64,000 nt of DNA from Rhizomicrobium sp. (lineage in GTDB: Bacteria > Pseudomonadota > Alphaproteobacteria > Micropepsales > Micropepsaceae), in contig JBBCHM010000001.1 in assembly GCA_037200045.1 (NCBI GenBank), positions 744,001 to 808,000 on the forward strand, read 5' to 3'. Below are positions 26,332 to 34,978 of the stretch, piece by piece. Made by a program: the position numbers and the translations under genes. The notes under the pieces were generated by a model that was given only the letters and a program-made list of their open reading frames with translations, did no database searches and was not told the origin of the DNA. The stretch's first letter is position 1; each line of letters starts with the position of its first letter.

Positions 26332-27441
26332 TCATGCCGCCTTATGCCAAAGACGTGCGACCCGGCGCACAGCTTCCGGCAGGACATGAGTTGGCGAGCA
26401 CAGGCCCCACCGCATTTGAAAGTGGCCAAGAAAGCTCGCGGGCGAACCCGGCAAACGCGAATTGCGGCGGTACTGTAGATAGGCATGGCCCGCGCGCGTG
26501 AGTGCCGGCGAGATCTGCCCACGCATTAAAATCGCTTCGATCCGGTCAGCGGCCGAAAGCGGCGATGCCGCCAACTCGGCGATGACGGAATCCGGAATGG
26601 CGGCCGCAAACGTCTCCTTGAGGTAGGCCAGCGCGTAGCGAAACCGTTGAACCAATCCGCTGACCCGAACCTGGTTTGTGAGATGGTGCCAATCGATCTG
26701 CGCGCCGTGAAGGATCGCGAGCGCATCCGCCACCCAGTGCGGCGCCCAAATTGCGTCCGGGCCGGTTCCTTGCGCGCATACGCAAAAGAATTGGCTGGTA
26801 TCGCCCAATGTCGGCACGGATGCGTCCTGAACGGAGATCGTCCGCGACCGTCCCCAAAAACCATCGTTCGGATATTCCGGATAGAAATCGCGCAGCACGT
26901 GCCGCTGCAATCGGGGCTCGATGTCGTGCAGCTTCTTATGAAAGACGATGACGCTCGGCCGCAACGCCGTGCTTTCCGCGTCTCGCTCCGGTTTCCATCC
27001 TGCGGACGCAAACCGGGACATCACCTCGGTCACCGACGTCCACGGCACCAGGAGCGAGAAATCGTCCACCGGCCGCAGGCCAAGATCGCGATAATACAAA
27101 AGCGCCAGCGCGCAACCACCCAGCAGGAGCACGTTCGCTTCGATGCCGTTCAACAGACCCAGCAGATGCGCTGTCTGGCGAAGATGAAGCTGGTTTTCCG
27201 TCCAACGGTATCGCGCAACGCTTTTGTACCGCTCGACATCGGGATGAGCGACGCCCAACGCGTTCAATCGGTTGTAAAGCAGAGGAAGGAGCCTCTGCGA
27301 AGGAAAATCCAGCCCGTCGACGGTGGTGCGCTTTCGCCATTCGGTCCAGCTCTCGATGGCGGCGGTCCCATCCAGGAAGATGCTCTTGAGCAGCAGCTCC
27401 TCTTCCGGCGTTGGCAGGAATGGCAGTCTGCGGCTGGTCAT
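26332..27441 (-). CDS. Nucleotidyltransferase-fold protein, probably catalytically altered
   Basis: The product has 369 residues from ATG at 27441; a GTG at 27474 would add 11. It belongs to the NTP_transf_5-like family found with HprK-like kinases and lasso-type peptide clusters. The family signature, normally K-G-x-A-L...GLRP..D-I-D-L, reads LLGGCALALLYYRDLGLRP and then VDDFSLLV here. The second metal-binding Asp is Ser129 and the Lys before Gly is replaced by Gly. The paralogue at 31132-32307 keeps D-I-D. It may be a non-catalytic partner or have a different chemistry. Spacing to both neighbours is minimal, so it is part of the operon. Confidence 0.7.
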   Translation of the reverse strand: MTSRRLPFLPTPEEELLLKSIFLDGTAAIESWTEWRKRTTVDGLDFPSQRLLPLLYNRLNALGVAHPDVERYKSVARYRWTENQLHLRQTAHLLGLLNGIEANVLLLGGCALALLYYRDLGLRPVDDFSLLVPWTSVTEVMSRFASAGWKPERDAESTALRPSVIVFHKKLHDIEPRLQRHVLRDFYPEYPNDGFWGRSRTISVQDASVPTLGDTSQFFCVCAQGTGPDAIWAPHWVADALAILHGAQIDWHHLTNQVRVSGLVQRFRYALAYLKETFAAAIPDSVIAELAASPLSAADRIEAILMRGQISPALTRAGHAYLQYRRNSRLPGSPASFLGHFQMRWGLCSPTHVLPEAVRRVARLWHKAA

Positions 27442-27466
27442 GCCGCCCCGGCGTGCCGCTGCGCCA

Positions 27467-28150
27467 TCACGCACGCTGCCGTCTGCGGTCGATAATGCGC
27501 TTCATCACCCGGGCAAAGTCCACACGATTCCCAAGGTCGCGCCGACCCATGTTGTCGCGATGCAAACGCCGGCGGCACACAATTTCGGGCAGTACCACCG
27601 TGCTGATTCCGATGTCTTGCGCTCGCCCGTACCATTCGATGAATTCCGCGACCCGCAAGGAGGTATCGAAAGGCCCGGCCAATTCGAAATCCGCGTTTCG
27701 CAAAAGCAGGGCGGAAGCAAAGATCGCGGCCGAGGGCGTGGGATCGAATTTCAGCCGAGCTTGTTCTTCGGTGTTAAGATCGGGACTCACGAATTGAACA
27801 ACCTGGCCAAAAATCATGGCAGGGCCGGCTTCCCGCGCCAACGCGGAAAGCTGCCATTCGATCTTGCGTGGATGCCAAAGATCGTCGCAGTCCAGGAACG
27901 CGATGATGCTGGTCTTCGCAAGTGCGCGCCCGGCATTTCGCGATGCGCTCAGGCCGGCATTGTCCTGCCTGACATACCGGATTCTTGTTCCGAAGCTGTT
28001 CGCGACATCCGGGGTGGCGTCGGTGGATCCATCATCGACGATGATGATGTCGGCCGGTCGATGCGACTGGGCGAGAACGCTTTCGACGGCCTCGCCGAGG
28101 TAGCGCGCGCCGTTGAATACCGGAATGATTACGCTGACGTCGTCGGCCAT
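27467..28150 (-). CDS. Family 2 glycosyltransferase
   Basis: The product has 227 residues from ATG at 28150 (AGGCAAG site upstream); the open frame extends further but the added part is Arg-rich noise. The GT-A fold is clear: VSVIIPVFNGARYLGEAVES, IIIVDDGSTDAT, and the metal-binding region IAFLDCDDLWHPRK. It should transfer a sugar from a nucleotide-sugar at the cytoplasmic face; donor and acceptor are unknown. It lacks membrane helices. It starts 19 bases after the family 4 glycosyltransferase gene. Confidence 0.88.
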   Translation of the reverse strand: MADDVSVIIPVFNGARYLGEAVESVLAQSHRPADIIIVDDGSTDATPDVANSFGTRIRYVRQDNAGLSASRNAGRALAKTSIIAFLDCDDLWHPRKIEWQLSALAREAGPAMIFGQVVQFVSPDLNTEEQARLKFDPTPSAAIFASALLLRNADFELAGPFDTSLRVAEFIEWYGRAQDIGISTVVLPEIVCRRRLHRDNMGRRDLGNRVDFARVMKRIIDRRRQRA

Positions 28151-28169
28151 GACTTGCCTGGAAAGTCCC

Positions 28170-29327
28170 CTAATGCGGCGTCTGGCCCGCGATCTGAAGC
28201 GTGCGCCAGTACGCCGTTTCATACGCTTCCACCAGCGCATCGAAATCGAAAACCGACATTGCCCGCTCGCGCGCCCGCCGCCCCATTTCGCGCGCGGCTG
28301 CCGCATCACTTAACAATAGCGCGATGGCATCGGCAAGCGCAGAGGGATCGTCGGGCGGCACCAGAATTCCGGTCTGCCGATCTTCGATCACTTCCGGAAG
28401 TCCGCCGACGCGCGAAGCGATGACAGGACGCGCCATCTGTGCCGCCTGCAAGGCGACCAGCCCAAACGGCTCGGGCCAGCGCGATGGCATCAGAACGGCC
28501 GTCGCCTCTGCGATGGCTTCGGCGACCGCCTCGGGCTCCACCCACTTTGTGAAGTGAACATATTGGCCAATGTCCAGCTCTCGGACCATCTCTTCGAGTC
28601 GCAGCCTTTCAATGCCGTTTCCGGAAATGACGAGTTGCGCGCTCGTATGACGTTGCCGCGCCAAGGCAAAGGCCCGGACGGCGACATCAAACCCCTTATC
28701 CGCGACGACCCTGCCCAAGCAAAGCAGGACCGGCGGCTCGAAGGGCAACGCGGTCGGTTCCAATGCCGGCATCGGAAGCGCGTTCGGAATGACGATGAGC
28801 TTCTCCCGGATCGCAGGCGTGTGAGCGATGGCATCCGCTCCCACTGCGTTCGACACGGCGACGACACAGTCGGCCTCCCGAACGAGACGGGTTTGCAAGC
28901 CGTCGCTCCCCGCCTGCCGTATCGGCGAATGCAAGGTAAGGGTGCGCGGCAGATTCTTTATCGCGCGTTGCCGCAGGAAGAAAAAACTCGGCGTGTTCGT
29001 GTCGTTGATGTGCAGGACGTCCGGCGCGAATTCGGCAATCGCGCGGTCCACCTCGTGGCCCAGGCGCAGCGTGGTGGCGATCTGCCGATCCATGAGGGCT
29101 TCGACAAAATTCAACTTGAGAATATCGATGCCGTTGTAGCTTGTGCGCCCCTGCGGTTGCCCCCCGACGCTCGAGGTGATGACCAGCACCTGATGTCCGC
29201 GCGCCATCAGCCGGGGCAAAAAATGCGCGGCGAGAACCTCGATACCGCCAATGACATCGGGCAGGAAAGCGTTGCTCTGAAAGACGATGCGCAGTGGTCT
29301 TTTGCTGTTCAAGAAGGTCGATTCCAT
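28170..29327 (-). CDS. Family 4 glycosyltransferase
   Basis: The product has 385 residues. The GT-B fold is shown by the N-terminal glycine motif FLPDVIGGIEVLAAHFLPRL, the LLCLGRVVADKGFDVAVRAF segment and the EX7E region EPFGLVALQAAQMARPVIAS with VGGLPEVI following. It is expected to use a nucleotide-activated sugar with retention of configuration. Its position between the HprK-like kinase and a family 2 glycosyltransferase suggests that the cluster builds or attaches a short glycan. Confidence 0.92.
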   Translation of the reverse strand: MESTFLNSKRPLRIVFQSNAFLPDVIGGIEVLAAHFLPRLMARGHQVLVITSSVGGQPQGRTSYNGIDILKLNFVEALMDRQIATTLRLGHEVDRAIAEFAPDVLHINDTNTPSFFFLRQRAIKNLPRTLTLHSPIRQAGSDGLQTRLVREADCVVAVSNAVGADAIAHTPAIREKLIVIPNALPMPALEPTALPFEPPVLLCLGRVVADKGFDVAVRAFALARQRHTSAQLVISGNGIERLRLEEMVRELDIGQYVHFTKWVEPEAVAEAIAEATAVLMPSRWPEPFGLVALQAAQMARPVIASRVGGLPEVIEDRQTGILVPPDDPSALADAIALLLSDAAAAREMGRRARERAMSVFDFDALVEAYETAYWRTLQIAGQTPH

Positions 29328-29375
29328 CCGGTCGTTTGAATTCTATTTGCTGGCACTTGGATTCGCCATCGTTGA

Positions 29376-30431
29376 CTATGCCTGGCCAAACCGATCCAGA
29401 AGCCGCTCCAGTTGCGCAAGCGCATCCTTCGGGCGGCGGCCGATGCGCAACTCATAACACGGCAGGGCTCGGACAAGCGCGGCGACCCGCGAAAAGGTGA
29501 ATGCCGCCGTCCAGGGCGAGAGTTCTATCGTACTTGTCGCGATCGCTTTTTGCGCGGCCGCCGTGGACGCCGGAACGAGTTGGCTGTCTTCATCGTGGAC
29601 AATGCGCGGAGTAACGATGGCGCGCAGCGGCATGGTGCGAAGCAATTTTTCAGGGAAGCGTTCCTGGAGGAAGAACAGCGCCTTTTCGCGATCAAGGCTG
29701 TCCGCGTTGCTTTCAAGTCCCTGCAGGTAGGGATGCCTATGCAGATCGCCGGCAGCCAGCTTTCCGGTGGAATAAAGGCTGTGAACGGTCCATGCCGGCG
29801 ACTGCGAAAGGACGCAGAAGTCGTCGCTGGCGTACAGCAACGAGGAGGCGATGGCGGAGAGCGACAGGTTGGATTTTCCTGTACCGCCCGCGCCGGCAAG
29901 CAGGACGCCGCCATCGCGATTTCCGATCGCTCCGCCGTGGACCGGCAACAAGTCGCACGAACGCAGCCATTCGTGAAGCAGAGGCCGCAGCGGTGCGCCT
30001 TTCTCCCAAACCGGTAAGCCGGCGGCAGACGGAGTCCAGTAGATAGCGCGGCATCTCCTTGCATCCACCATGCGAAAGATGCTCGGCCCGGCCTGTATCG
30101 CGGTATGGAAACCATCGTCGTTGAAACCGGAAATCAGGCCATGCTGACCAAAGGCGTCCAGTGTCCATGCCGGGCGCAAAGGCCCAAATCCGCTATCCTC
30201 GCTATCCCAGGCGTAGATCGTGAAATCCGGCTCGGCGGCATCCGTCGCCAAGTGTGCGAGCGCGCGCGAGACGTGCCGCCGCATCGCGCCCGGGCTGCTC
30301 CTGATTTGAACGATTTTACCGGCAATGGAGAAAAAGTCGGACACCGATCCGTTGAGCCTTGCGCCGTTCTCGAAAATGTCCTGCGCGGCATCGAAGTACT
30401 TTGCCGCACCCGGCGCGGTCAAATTCTGCAT
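29376..30431 (-). CDS. HprK-like serine kinase fold protein
   Basis: The product has 351 residues. A P-loop LLAGAGGTGKSNLSL (177-191) lies in the second half, followed by YASDDFCVL (200-208), which matches the two-acid motif after the P-loop in HPr kinase/phosphorylase. The N-terminal 150 residues lack the HPr-kinase sensor domain and are family-specific. Similar kinases occur beside PqqD-like proteins in the so-called HPr-rel-A neighbourhoods and in lasso peptide clusters, where one phosphorylates the peptide C-terminus. Here it lies 35 bases after pqqD. Substrate is unknown; phosphorylation of a peptide or of the PqqD tail is inference. Confidence 0.78.
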   Translation of the reverse strand: MQNLTAPGAAKYFDAAQDIFENGARLNGSVSDFFSIAGKIVQIRSSPGAMRRHVSRALAHLATDAAEPDFTIYAWDSEDSGFGPLRPAWTLDAFGQHGLISGFNDDGFHTAIQAGPSIFRMVDARRCRAIYWTPSAAGLPVWEKGAPLRPLLHEWLRSCDLLPVHGGAIGNRDGGVLLAGAGGTGKSNLSLSAIASSLLYASDDFCVLSQSPAWTVHSLYSTGKLAAGDLHRHPYLQGLESNADSLDREKALFFLQERFPEKLLRTMPLRAIVTPRIVHDEDSQLVPASTAAAQKAIATSTIELSPWTAAFTFSRVAALVRALPCYELRIGRRPKDALAQLERLLDRFGQA

Positions 30432-30466
30432 GCGTACAATGTGTCGAAGCGCATTTTGTGACGCGA

Positions 30467-30904
30467 TCAGGTTGTTGCTTTCTTTGCTTCGGGCCAGCCA
30501 TAGAGGTCGACCTCGTGAACGGGGTCGAGCTGAAGCAGCTCTTCCATGTCGGTATACTTCTCGATGGACGGAGCGACGAAGACTTTTTTCTCGCCCGCCA
30601 TTTCATGGTTTTCGTTCACAGCGTCCCCAAGCTCGGCAGCGATGGGATCGACCAGCGCTTCTTCCACTAGCCGATCGAGAAAGGCTTGAGTTTGCTGTGC
30701 CAGTCGCACAGGATCGCCTGAATATTCCGACAACACACGTTGGACTATGCCATCGCGCGAGCCGTTTGCAACAACCCAGGCCCAAATCGTGTCTCCAACG
30801 CCCTGAACGCTGTAGTAGCAACCGGTGTCGAGATTTACGATAACCGTCTCGTCGCCGAACTGCTCATGCACCACCGATTTCTTTGCGCGTAGCTTTGTCG
30901 TCAT
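30467..30904 (-). CDS. PqqD-like peptide-binding protein with C-terminal extension
   Basis: The product has 145 residues. Residues 1-90 match the PqqD winged-helix fold that binds leader peptides in RiPP pathways (VNLDTGCYYSVQGVGDTIWAWV, then VQRVLSEYSGDP and AFLDRLVEEALV). The rest is an acidic extension with APSIEKYTDMEELL followed by DPVHEVD and GWP. This tail resembles the conserved tail of other PqqD-family proteins and also the P-x-L/I-E-x-aromatic pattern of lasso leader peptides, so it could be a built-in substrate or docking segment. It is the first recognised gene of the minus-strand operon. Confidence 0.8.
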   Translation of the reverse strand: MTTKLRAKKSVVHEQFGDETVIVNLDTGCYYSVQGVGDTIWAWVVANGSRDGIVQRVLSEYSGDPVRLAQQTQAFLDRLVEEALVDPIAAELGDAVNENHEMAGEKKVFVAPSIEKYTDMEELLQLDPVHEVDLYGWPEAKKATT

Positions 30905-30921
30905 TCGAATAGCTCAAGCCC

Positions 30922-31023
30922 CTAAACCTTTGTGCATCTAACATGATTTCCTTGCTGGGCCAATTGCTCTGCGTCACTTCCCGACAGCGCGCCGGTTGAT
31001 TGTTTTTCAGGTTCCAAAGTCAT
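30922..31023 (-). CDS. 33-codon ORF upstream of pqqD, possible precursor peptide
   Basis: A short frame starts with ATG at 31023 and ends with TAG at 30922, 17 bases before the pqqD start and on the same strand. The peptide starts MTLEPEKQSTG, has a GSDAEQLAQQG middle and ends NHVRCTKV. Size and place fit a RiPP precursor, but no strong ribosome site is seen and the final part has no acidic residue for a lasso ring. It may be non-coding leader sequence. Confidence 0.25.
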   Translation of the reverse strand: MTLEPEKQSTGALSGSDAEQLAQQGNHVRCTKV

Positions 31024-31131
31024 ATTTTGCGCAGGTCGTTTTTTTTGCGATACTGGCTCAGACACAACCCAACTGGCTATTTTTGATGTTTGCCGCCACC
31101 TCCTGCATTCCAATATCCCGGTTTTGAATCC

Positions 31132-32307
31132 ATGTATCGCGTGGTCGGACATGGAAGCGGATGCTGGCCGACCGCACGCCAGCGTCTGCTGATCGAAGGC
31201 TGCGTCGGCCGGCGCGACAGTGACGCCGCGTGGCTGGAATACGCCGCGGAGGTTGGCGAAGGCGGTGTGAACGAAGGCGATGTTCGGCTGTTTCCGCTTC
31301 TGGCAAGCCGCATATCGGCCAAGGCCGGTCAAGACCCTCGTTTCGGTCCGCTTCGCCGGGAGAGGCTGCGCGCTGTTGCCGCCAGCGCCAAGCTGGAACG
31401 AGCAGCGCGAAACGTAAGCGACTTCTTCGCGCAGGCTGGCATCGATTTCGTCGTGTTGAAGGGATTTGCGCTCACGGCCACCGTCTATCGCGAGTCTGGC
31501 CTGCGGCCGTTCGCCGATATCGATCTGATGGTGCGACCGGAGGCGGTGCCCAAGATCGTTGACCTGCTTCAAAAAGCCGGTTGGCTTCCCAAACGCAAAT
31601 ATCCCGATCTGACCGCGGAGAGGCTGCTTTATTTGCGCGCCTTCGCGTTCACCTCACCCGACGGCCTGGATGTCGATATCCATTGGCGACAGCGTGGCGC
31701 GTTTCAATGGGACATGCGTGTCGATCGGGATTTCTGGGCCAACCTGCGAAGCGCGGAATGGAAAGACAGAAGCTGGCGTGTTCCTGGGTTCGACTGGATG
31801 CTGCTCGATACGATCGAACACGGCACGGAATGGAACGAAGTTCATTCCATCCGATGGGTCGTTGACAGCGTATTGCTGCTCGACCGTGCGGAGATAGACT
31901 GGGAGAAAGTGCTTTCTTATGTGATTGCCAATCGCCGCGCTTCGTCCTTTCACAAGGCGCTGGCTTTGATCCATGACTGCGGCGGGAAAGTTCCCGCCAC
32001 CGTTTTGGAAAAACTGGCCGACGCAAAGCCCAGCGCGCTTGAGCGCCTCGAAATGCGTCTGCGCATGCGGCCGGAAGGTTTTTTCGGGCCTTACCTGAAG
32101 TCGATGCTGGTCAACTATTTTTTGCACGCACCTGGCGGGTTTCGCGCACGCTTGTTCGGTGTCTGGGGATATGCCCTGCGTCATATTCTGGGTTATGGCT
32201 CCGGTGAAAGCCTTGGTTCGATCGTGACGCGGAAATATCGCACCCGTAGGAAAGAGTTCTTGGCCAGGACGAATGCGAACGCCGCCAATCGCGAACGATC
32301 GATATGA
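31132..32307 (+). CDS. Nucleotidyltransferase family protein (NTP_transf_5-like)
   Basis: The product has 391 residues from ATG at 31132; upstream in-frame TTG codons exist and the ribosome site is weak. The signature is intact: FVVLKGFALTATVY, GLRPFADIDLMVRP (D129 and D131 as metal ligands), then AVPKIVDLLQKAGW. The family sits in clusters with PqqD and HprK-like proteins, and in lasso clusters where it can act on a phosphorylated peptide. It is divergent from pqqD and overlaps the ABC transporter gene by 4 bases (ATGA), so modification and export are coupled. Confidence 0.82.
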   Translation: MYRVVGHGSGCWPTARQRLLIEGCVGRRDSDAAWLEYAAEVGEGGVNEGDVRLFPLLASRISAKAGQDPRFGPLRRERLRAVAASAKLERAARNVSDFFAQAGIDFVVLKGFALTATVYRESGLRPFADIDLMVRPEAVPKIVDLLQKAGWLPKRKYPDLTAERLLYLRAFAFTSPDGLDVDIHWRQRGAFQWDMRVDRDFWANLRSAEWKDRSWRVPGFDWMLLDTIEHGTEWNEVHSIRWVVDSVLLLDRAEIDWEKVLSYVIANRRASSFHKALALIHDCGGKVPATVLEKLADAKPSALERLEMRLRMRPEGFFGPYLKSMLVNYFLHAPGGFRARLFGVWGYALRHILGYGSGESLGSIVTRKYRTRRKEFLARTNANAANRERSI

Positions 32308-34055
32308 CGCGCGTGTTTCAAGCCGCACTTCAGGCGCTGGGCTATCGAAGGGCCGCCGCGGCGGTTGCCTCGGTGCTGTTGTCAGCGGCGCTCGAGCTTC
32401 TGTCCGTCCTGCTGCTCCGTTCTTATTTTCTTTTGTTGCTGGGCCATCAGATCGGCAATTCGCCGGAAGGCTCCACATGGCAACTCTTTTTCGGAAAGCC
32501 CCCCAATCTTCTATTCGTCGGCGTCTGCCTATTGGCGTTTTTCCTTGTGAAAAGCCTGATGCTGGCCGCCATTTGGCGCGCGCTGCTTGGCCTGCTTGCC
32601 GTGCAACAGGCGAATGTCACGACGCAGCTCTTCGAGGTCTATTTGAGAACGGCCTACCGATCGCGTCAGCAATGGTCGCGTCCGCTTCTTCAGCAGAAGC
32701 TGCACGTCGCGGCGACGGGGTTGTTCCACGAATTGCTGTTTCCAGCACTGTTGCTGGCCGCGGACGGCACCGCGGCAGCGGCGATTTTCCTATATCTGCT
32801 GGTGCTGGAACCGCTGCCGACTTTGGCGGTGGGACTATGGCTGGCATTCGCGGTGTTCGTTTACCAGGGGATTACACACAAGGCGTCCGTCGCGAGCGGC
32901 CGGCAACGGTGGCGTGGCCTGGAGCGGATGATGCATCTTGCCAGCGACAGCCTTGGCGACATCGTCAGCGTCATGCTCATGGCACATGAAAGATTCCTTT
33001 CAGCGGCTTTCGGTGTGGTTGCTGGGGAATATGCGACGGCGCTCGCGGCCGATCGTTTCTTCGCGCTCATGCCGCGCTTCGTCTTTGAATTTCTCGTTGT
33101 CGGCACCATCGTCGTGCTGATCGTCTTCATGCCGTCGGGGCAGTCCGGTGCGGTCCCGGTATTGACGCTCTTTGCGGCCGCAACCTTGCGCCTGGCGCCC
33201 GCCATCCAGCGCGTGATGACGGTCGGCCATGCGCTGCGCGTCAACCGGCCGGACATGCGTTCGATCTTCGCGGATTTGTCGCAGCGTCCGCCCGAACTGC
33301 CGGAACGGCCTCAGGGACATCTTCCCGCGCCGTTCGAAAGAACGATGGAACTGAAGAACGTCGTCTGCGGCTATGACGGCAAAACCATCCTGTCCGGTTT
33401 CGATTTCACCTTGCACCGGAGCGAAACGGTCGTGATCACGGGGCCGTCGGGGGCCGGGAAGACGACGTTTCTGAACACCATCCTGGGTCTGGTGGTTCCG
33501 GCCGAGGGGACTGTCCTGATTGATGGCGCGACACAGGAACTGCTGCCCCGGATGCGCGTCTCTTCGGTTGCTTATGTTCCGCAGAAGGTTTTCGTTCTGG
33601 ACGGCACATTGGCCCAAAATATCGCGTTCGACGATGCAGCAGGAAAAGTCGATGAGGGATATATTCGCGAACTGCTCGACCTCGTCGGACTCGATGCGCG
33701 GTTCCGCGACGAGCCGCTGTGTCTCGAAACGCATGTGGGCGAAGACGGCGTGAAATTGTCCGGCGGCGAACGCCAACGCCTGGCGTTGGCGCGTGCGCTT
33801 TACTCCCGCCCGTCCTTCCTGGTGCTGGACGAAGCGACGTCTCAGCTCGACGGCGAAACGGAGGCAAGGATATACGAGGTCATAAACCGCGTATTGCCGG
33901 GGGCTACCATCCTTGCCGTGACCCACCGCCCGGTGCCGGCAGGTTTCTTCCATCGCAAATTTCTGCTGCGAGACGGCCGCCTGACGGAAGTCGCGGCGCC
34001 CACTGAAAAAGCGCAGATCGATGCAATGGCTCCCGTCAGGCGTTCCTCGAACTGA
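32304..34055 (+). CDS. ABC exporter (fused membrane and ATPase domains)
   Basis: The product has 583 residues. The N-terminal 320 residues have about six hydrophobic helices; the C-terminal domain carries Walker A GPSGAGKTT (about 380-388), the Q-loop VPQKVF, signature LSGGERQR (about 485-492), Walker B SFLVLDEAT and the switch His in VTHRP. There is no N-terminal C39 peptidase domain, so any leader removal would need another protease. The arrangement is that of type I half-transporters exporting peptides or lipid-linked glycans. The 4-base overlap with the nucleotidyltransferase gene makes a peptide or glycan product of this cluster the likely cargo. Confidence 0.9.
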   Translation: MTRVFQAALQALGYRRAAAAVASVLLSAALELLSVLLLRSYFLLLLGHQIGNSPEGSTWQLFFGKPPNLLFVGVCLLAFFLVKSLMLAAIWRALLGLLAVQQANVTTQLFEVYLRTAYRSRQQWSRPLLQQKLHVAATGLFHELLFPALLLAADGTAAAAIFLYLLVLEPLPTLAVGLWLAFAVFVYQGITHKASVASGRQRWRGLERMMHLASDSLGDIVSVMLMAHERFLSAAFGVVAGEYATALAADRFFALMPRFVFEFLVVGTIVVLIVFMPSGQSGAVPVLTLFAAATLRLAPAIQRVMTVGHALRVNRPDMRSIFADLSQRPPELPERPQGHLPAPFERTMELKNVVCGYDGKTILSGFDFTLHRSETVVITGPSGAGKTTFLNTILGLVVPAEGTVLIDGATQELLPRMRVSSVAYVPQKVFVLDGTLAQNIAFDDAAGKVDEGYIRELLDLVGLDARFRDEPLCLETHVGEDGVKLSGGERQRLALARALYSRPSFLVLDEATSQLDGETEARIYEVINRVLPGATILAVTHRPVPAGFFHRKFLLRDGRLTEVAAPTEKAQIDAMAPVRRSSN

Positions 34056-34183
34056 ATCCATTGCGGCACAGCATGCTGCGATCCATGCTCATCCGGCGGA
34101 GCGGGGTTCGTCGAGTTCTCCCGCTGTACTATTCTCTTAGGGCTTCAACGCGGCTTGTATCGGGTGCGAAAATTCAAAGGCGT

Positions 34184-34978
34184 TCAGAGGGACGTTGCGC
34201 CCATGGCAGCAGGGGAATCGGCGGTCAATCTTCGGTTCTCGGCGGCGCTCGGGTTGGCGGCCGTGAAGAAGACTTCCAGAATTGATCTGATCTCCGGCAG
34301 GATATAGACGATGCCGCGTGTTCCCGCGAACGTCGGATGCACGACGCTCTCGTAGAATTTCGCTGGGACTTCGATGCAGCCAAAGGTGATGCGTTTGTCG
34401 AGCGGCGAGGCCGTCGCGATCCGCTGCATGCGCCGCCGCTCTTTGACGTTGGCCGCCAACAGGCGATGCAGCGCCAAGGCTGCGTCGTAGTCCACCCAGA
34501 GAACGTCCTGCTTGCTCAGATCGCGACCCAGCGTAGCCTCGAAGCGTCCCGCCGGCGTGGTGCGCTCCTCCTGGGGGATGTCCGACAATTTCCGGTCCCC
34601 TATCCCGGGGGCCGAGTCGTCCCCCAAGGCTGATCCGAGCAGCGCGGGCGTGGCGCCGAGGAGCCGTCCTTCGTCATCGAACACGAAAACCTTGGCGCTC
34701 TTCTTGTCGACGATCACGAAGGGCGAGCCGCGATTGTCACTGGTACCGAGCACCCAATCCGCCACTTGCCGCGCCTCGCTGGACGCGGGTTCTCCCAGGA
34801 AGTTGGCCGGCTTTGGACGCGACGTCGTCGAAGGCTGCGTCTGCGCGGAGGAGGCGCCCGCGATAAAGGGATATGAACGTTGCTCCGCTCCTGCTTGAGA
34901 GGATATGGAACCGACCGCGAGCAAGCCGAGGAAAAGGTTCGCCGCCATGATCGTCTTCGATGCCACGCGGTTGGACAT
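34184..34978 (-). CDS. L,D-transpeptidase-like (YkuD) periplasmic protein 1
   Basis: The product has 264 residues; GGAGG precedes the ATG. Residues 1-32 form a Sec signal. The YkuD domain spans about 85-230 with VIVDKKSAKVFVFDDEGRLL, TTPAGRFEATLG, H171, and the catalytic C201 in KRITFGCIEVP. The usual S/T-H-G-C motif is T-F-G-C, so the His immediately before Gly-Cys is missing. Family members cross-link peptidoglycan or attach proteins to it. It is a diverged paralogue of the transpeptidase at 39203-39943 and is the last intact gene of the two-partner secretion locus. Confidence 0.82.
   Translation of the reverse strand: MSNRVASKTIMAANLFLGLLAVGSISSQAGAEQRSYPFIAGASSAQTQPSTTSRPKPANFLGEPASSEARQVADWVLGTSDNRGSPFVIVDKKSAKVFVFDDEGRLLGATPALLGSALGDDSAPGIGDRKLSDIPQEERTTPAGRFEATLGRDLSKQDVLWVDYDAALALHRLLAANVKERRRMQRIATASPLDKRITFGCIEVPAKFYESVVHPTFAGTRGIVYILPEIRSILEVFFTAANPSAAENRRLTADSPAAMGATSL

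Noticed and set aside
26332..34055. A true lasso peptide cluster
   Set aside because: No asparagine-synthase-like cyclase and no transglutaminase-like peptidase were found on either strand; only accessory-type genes are shared.
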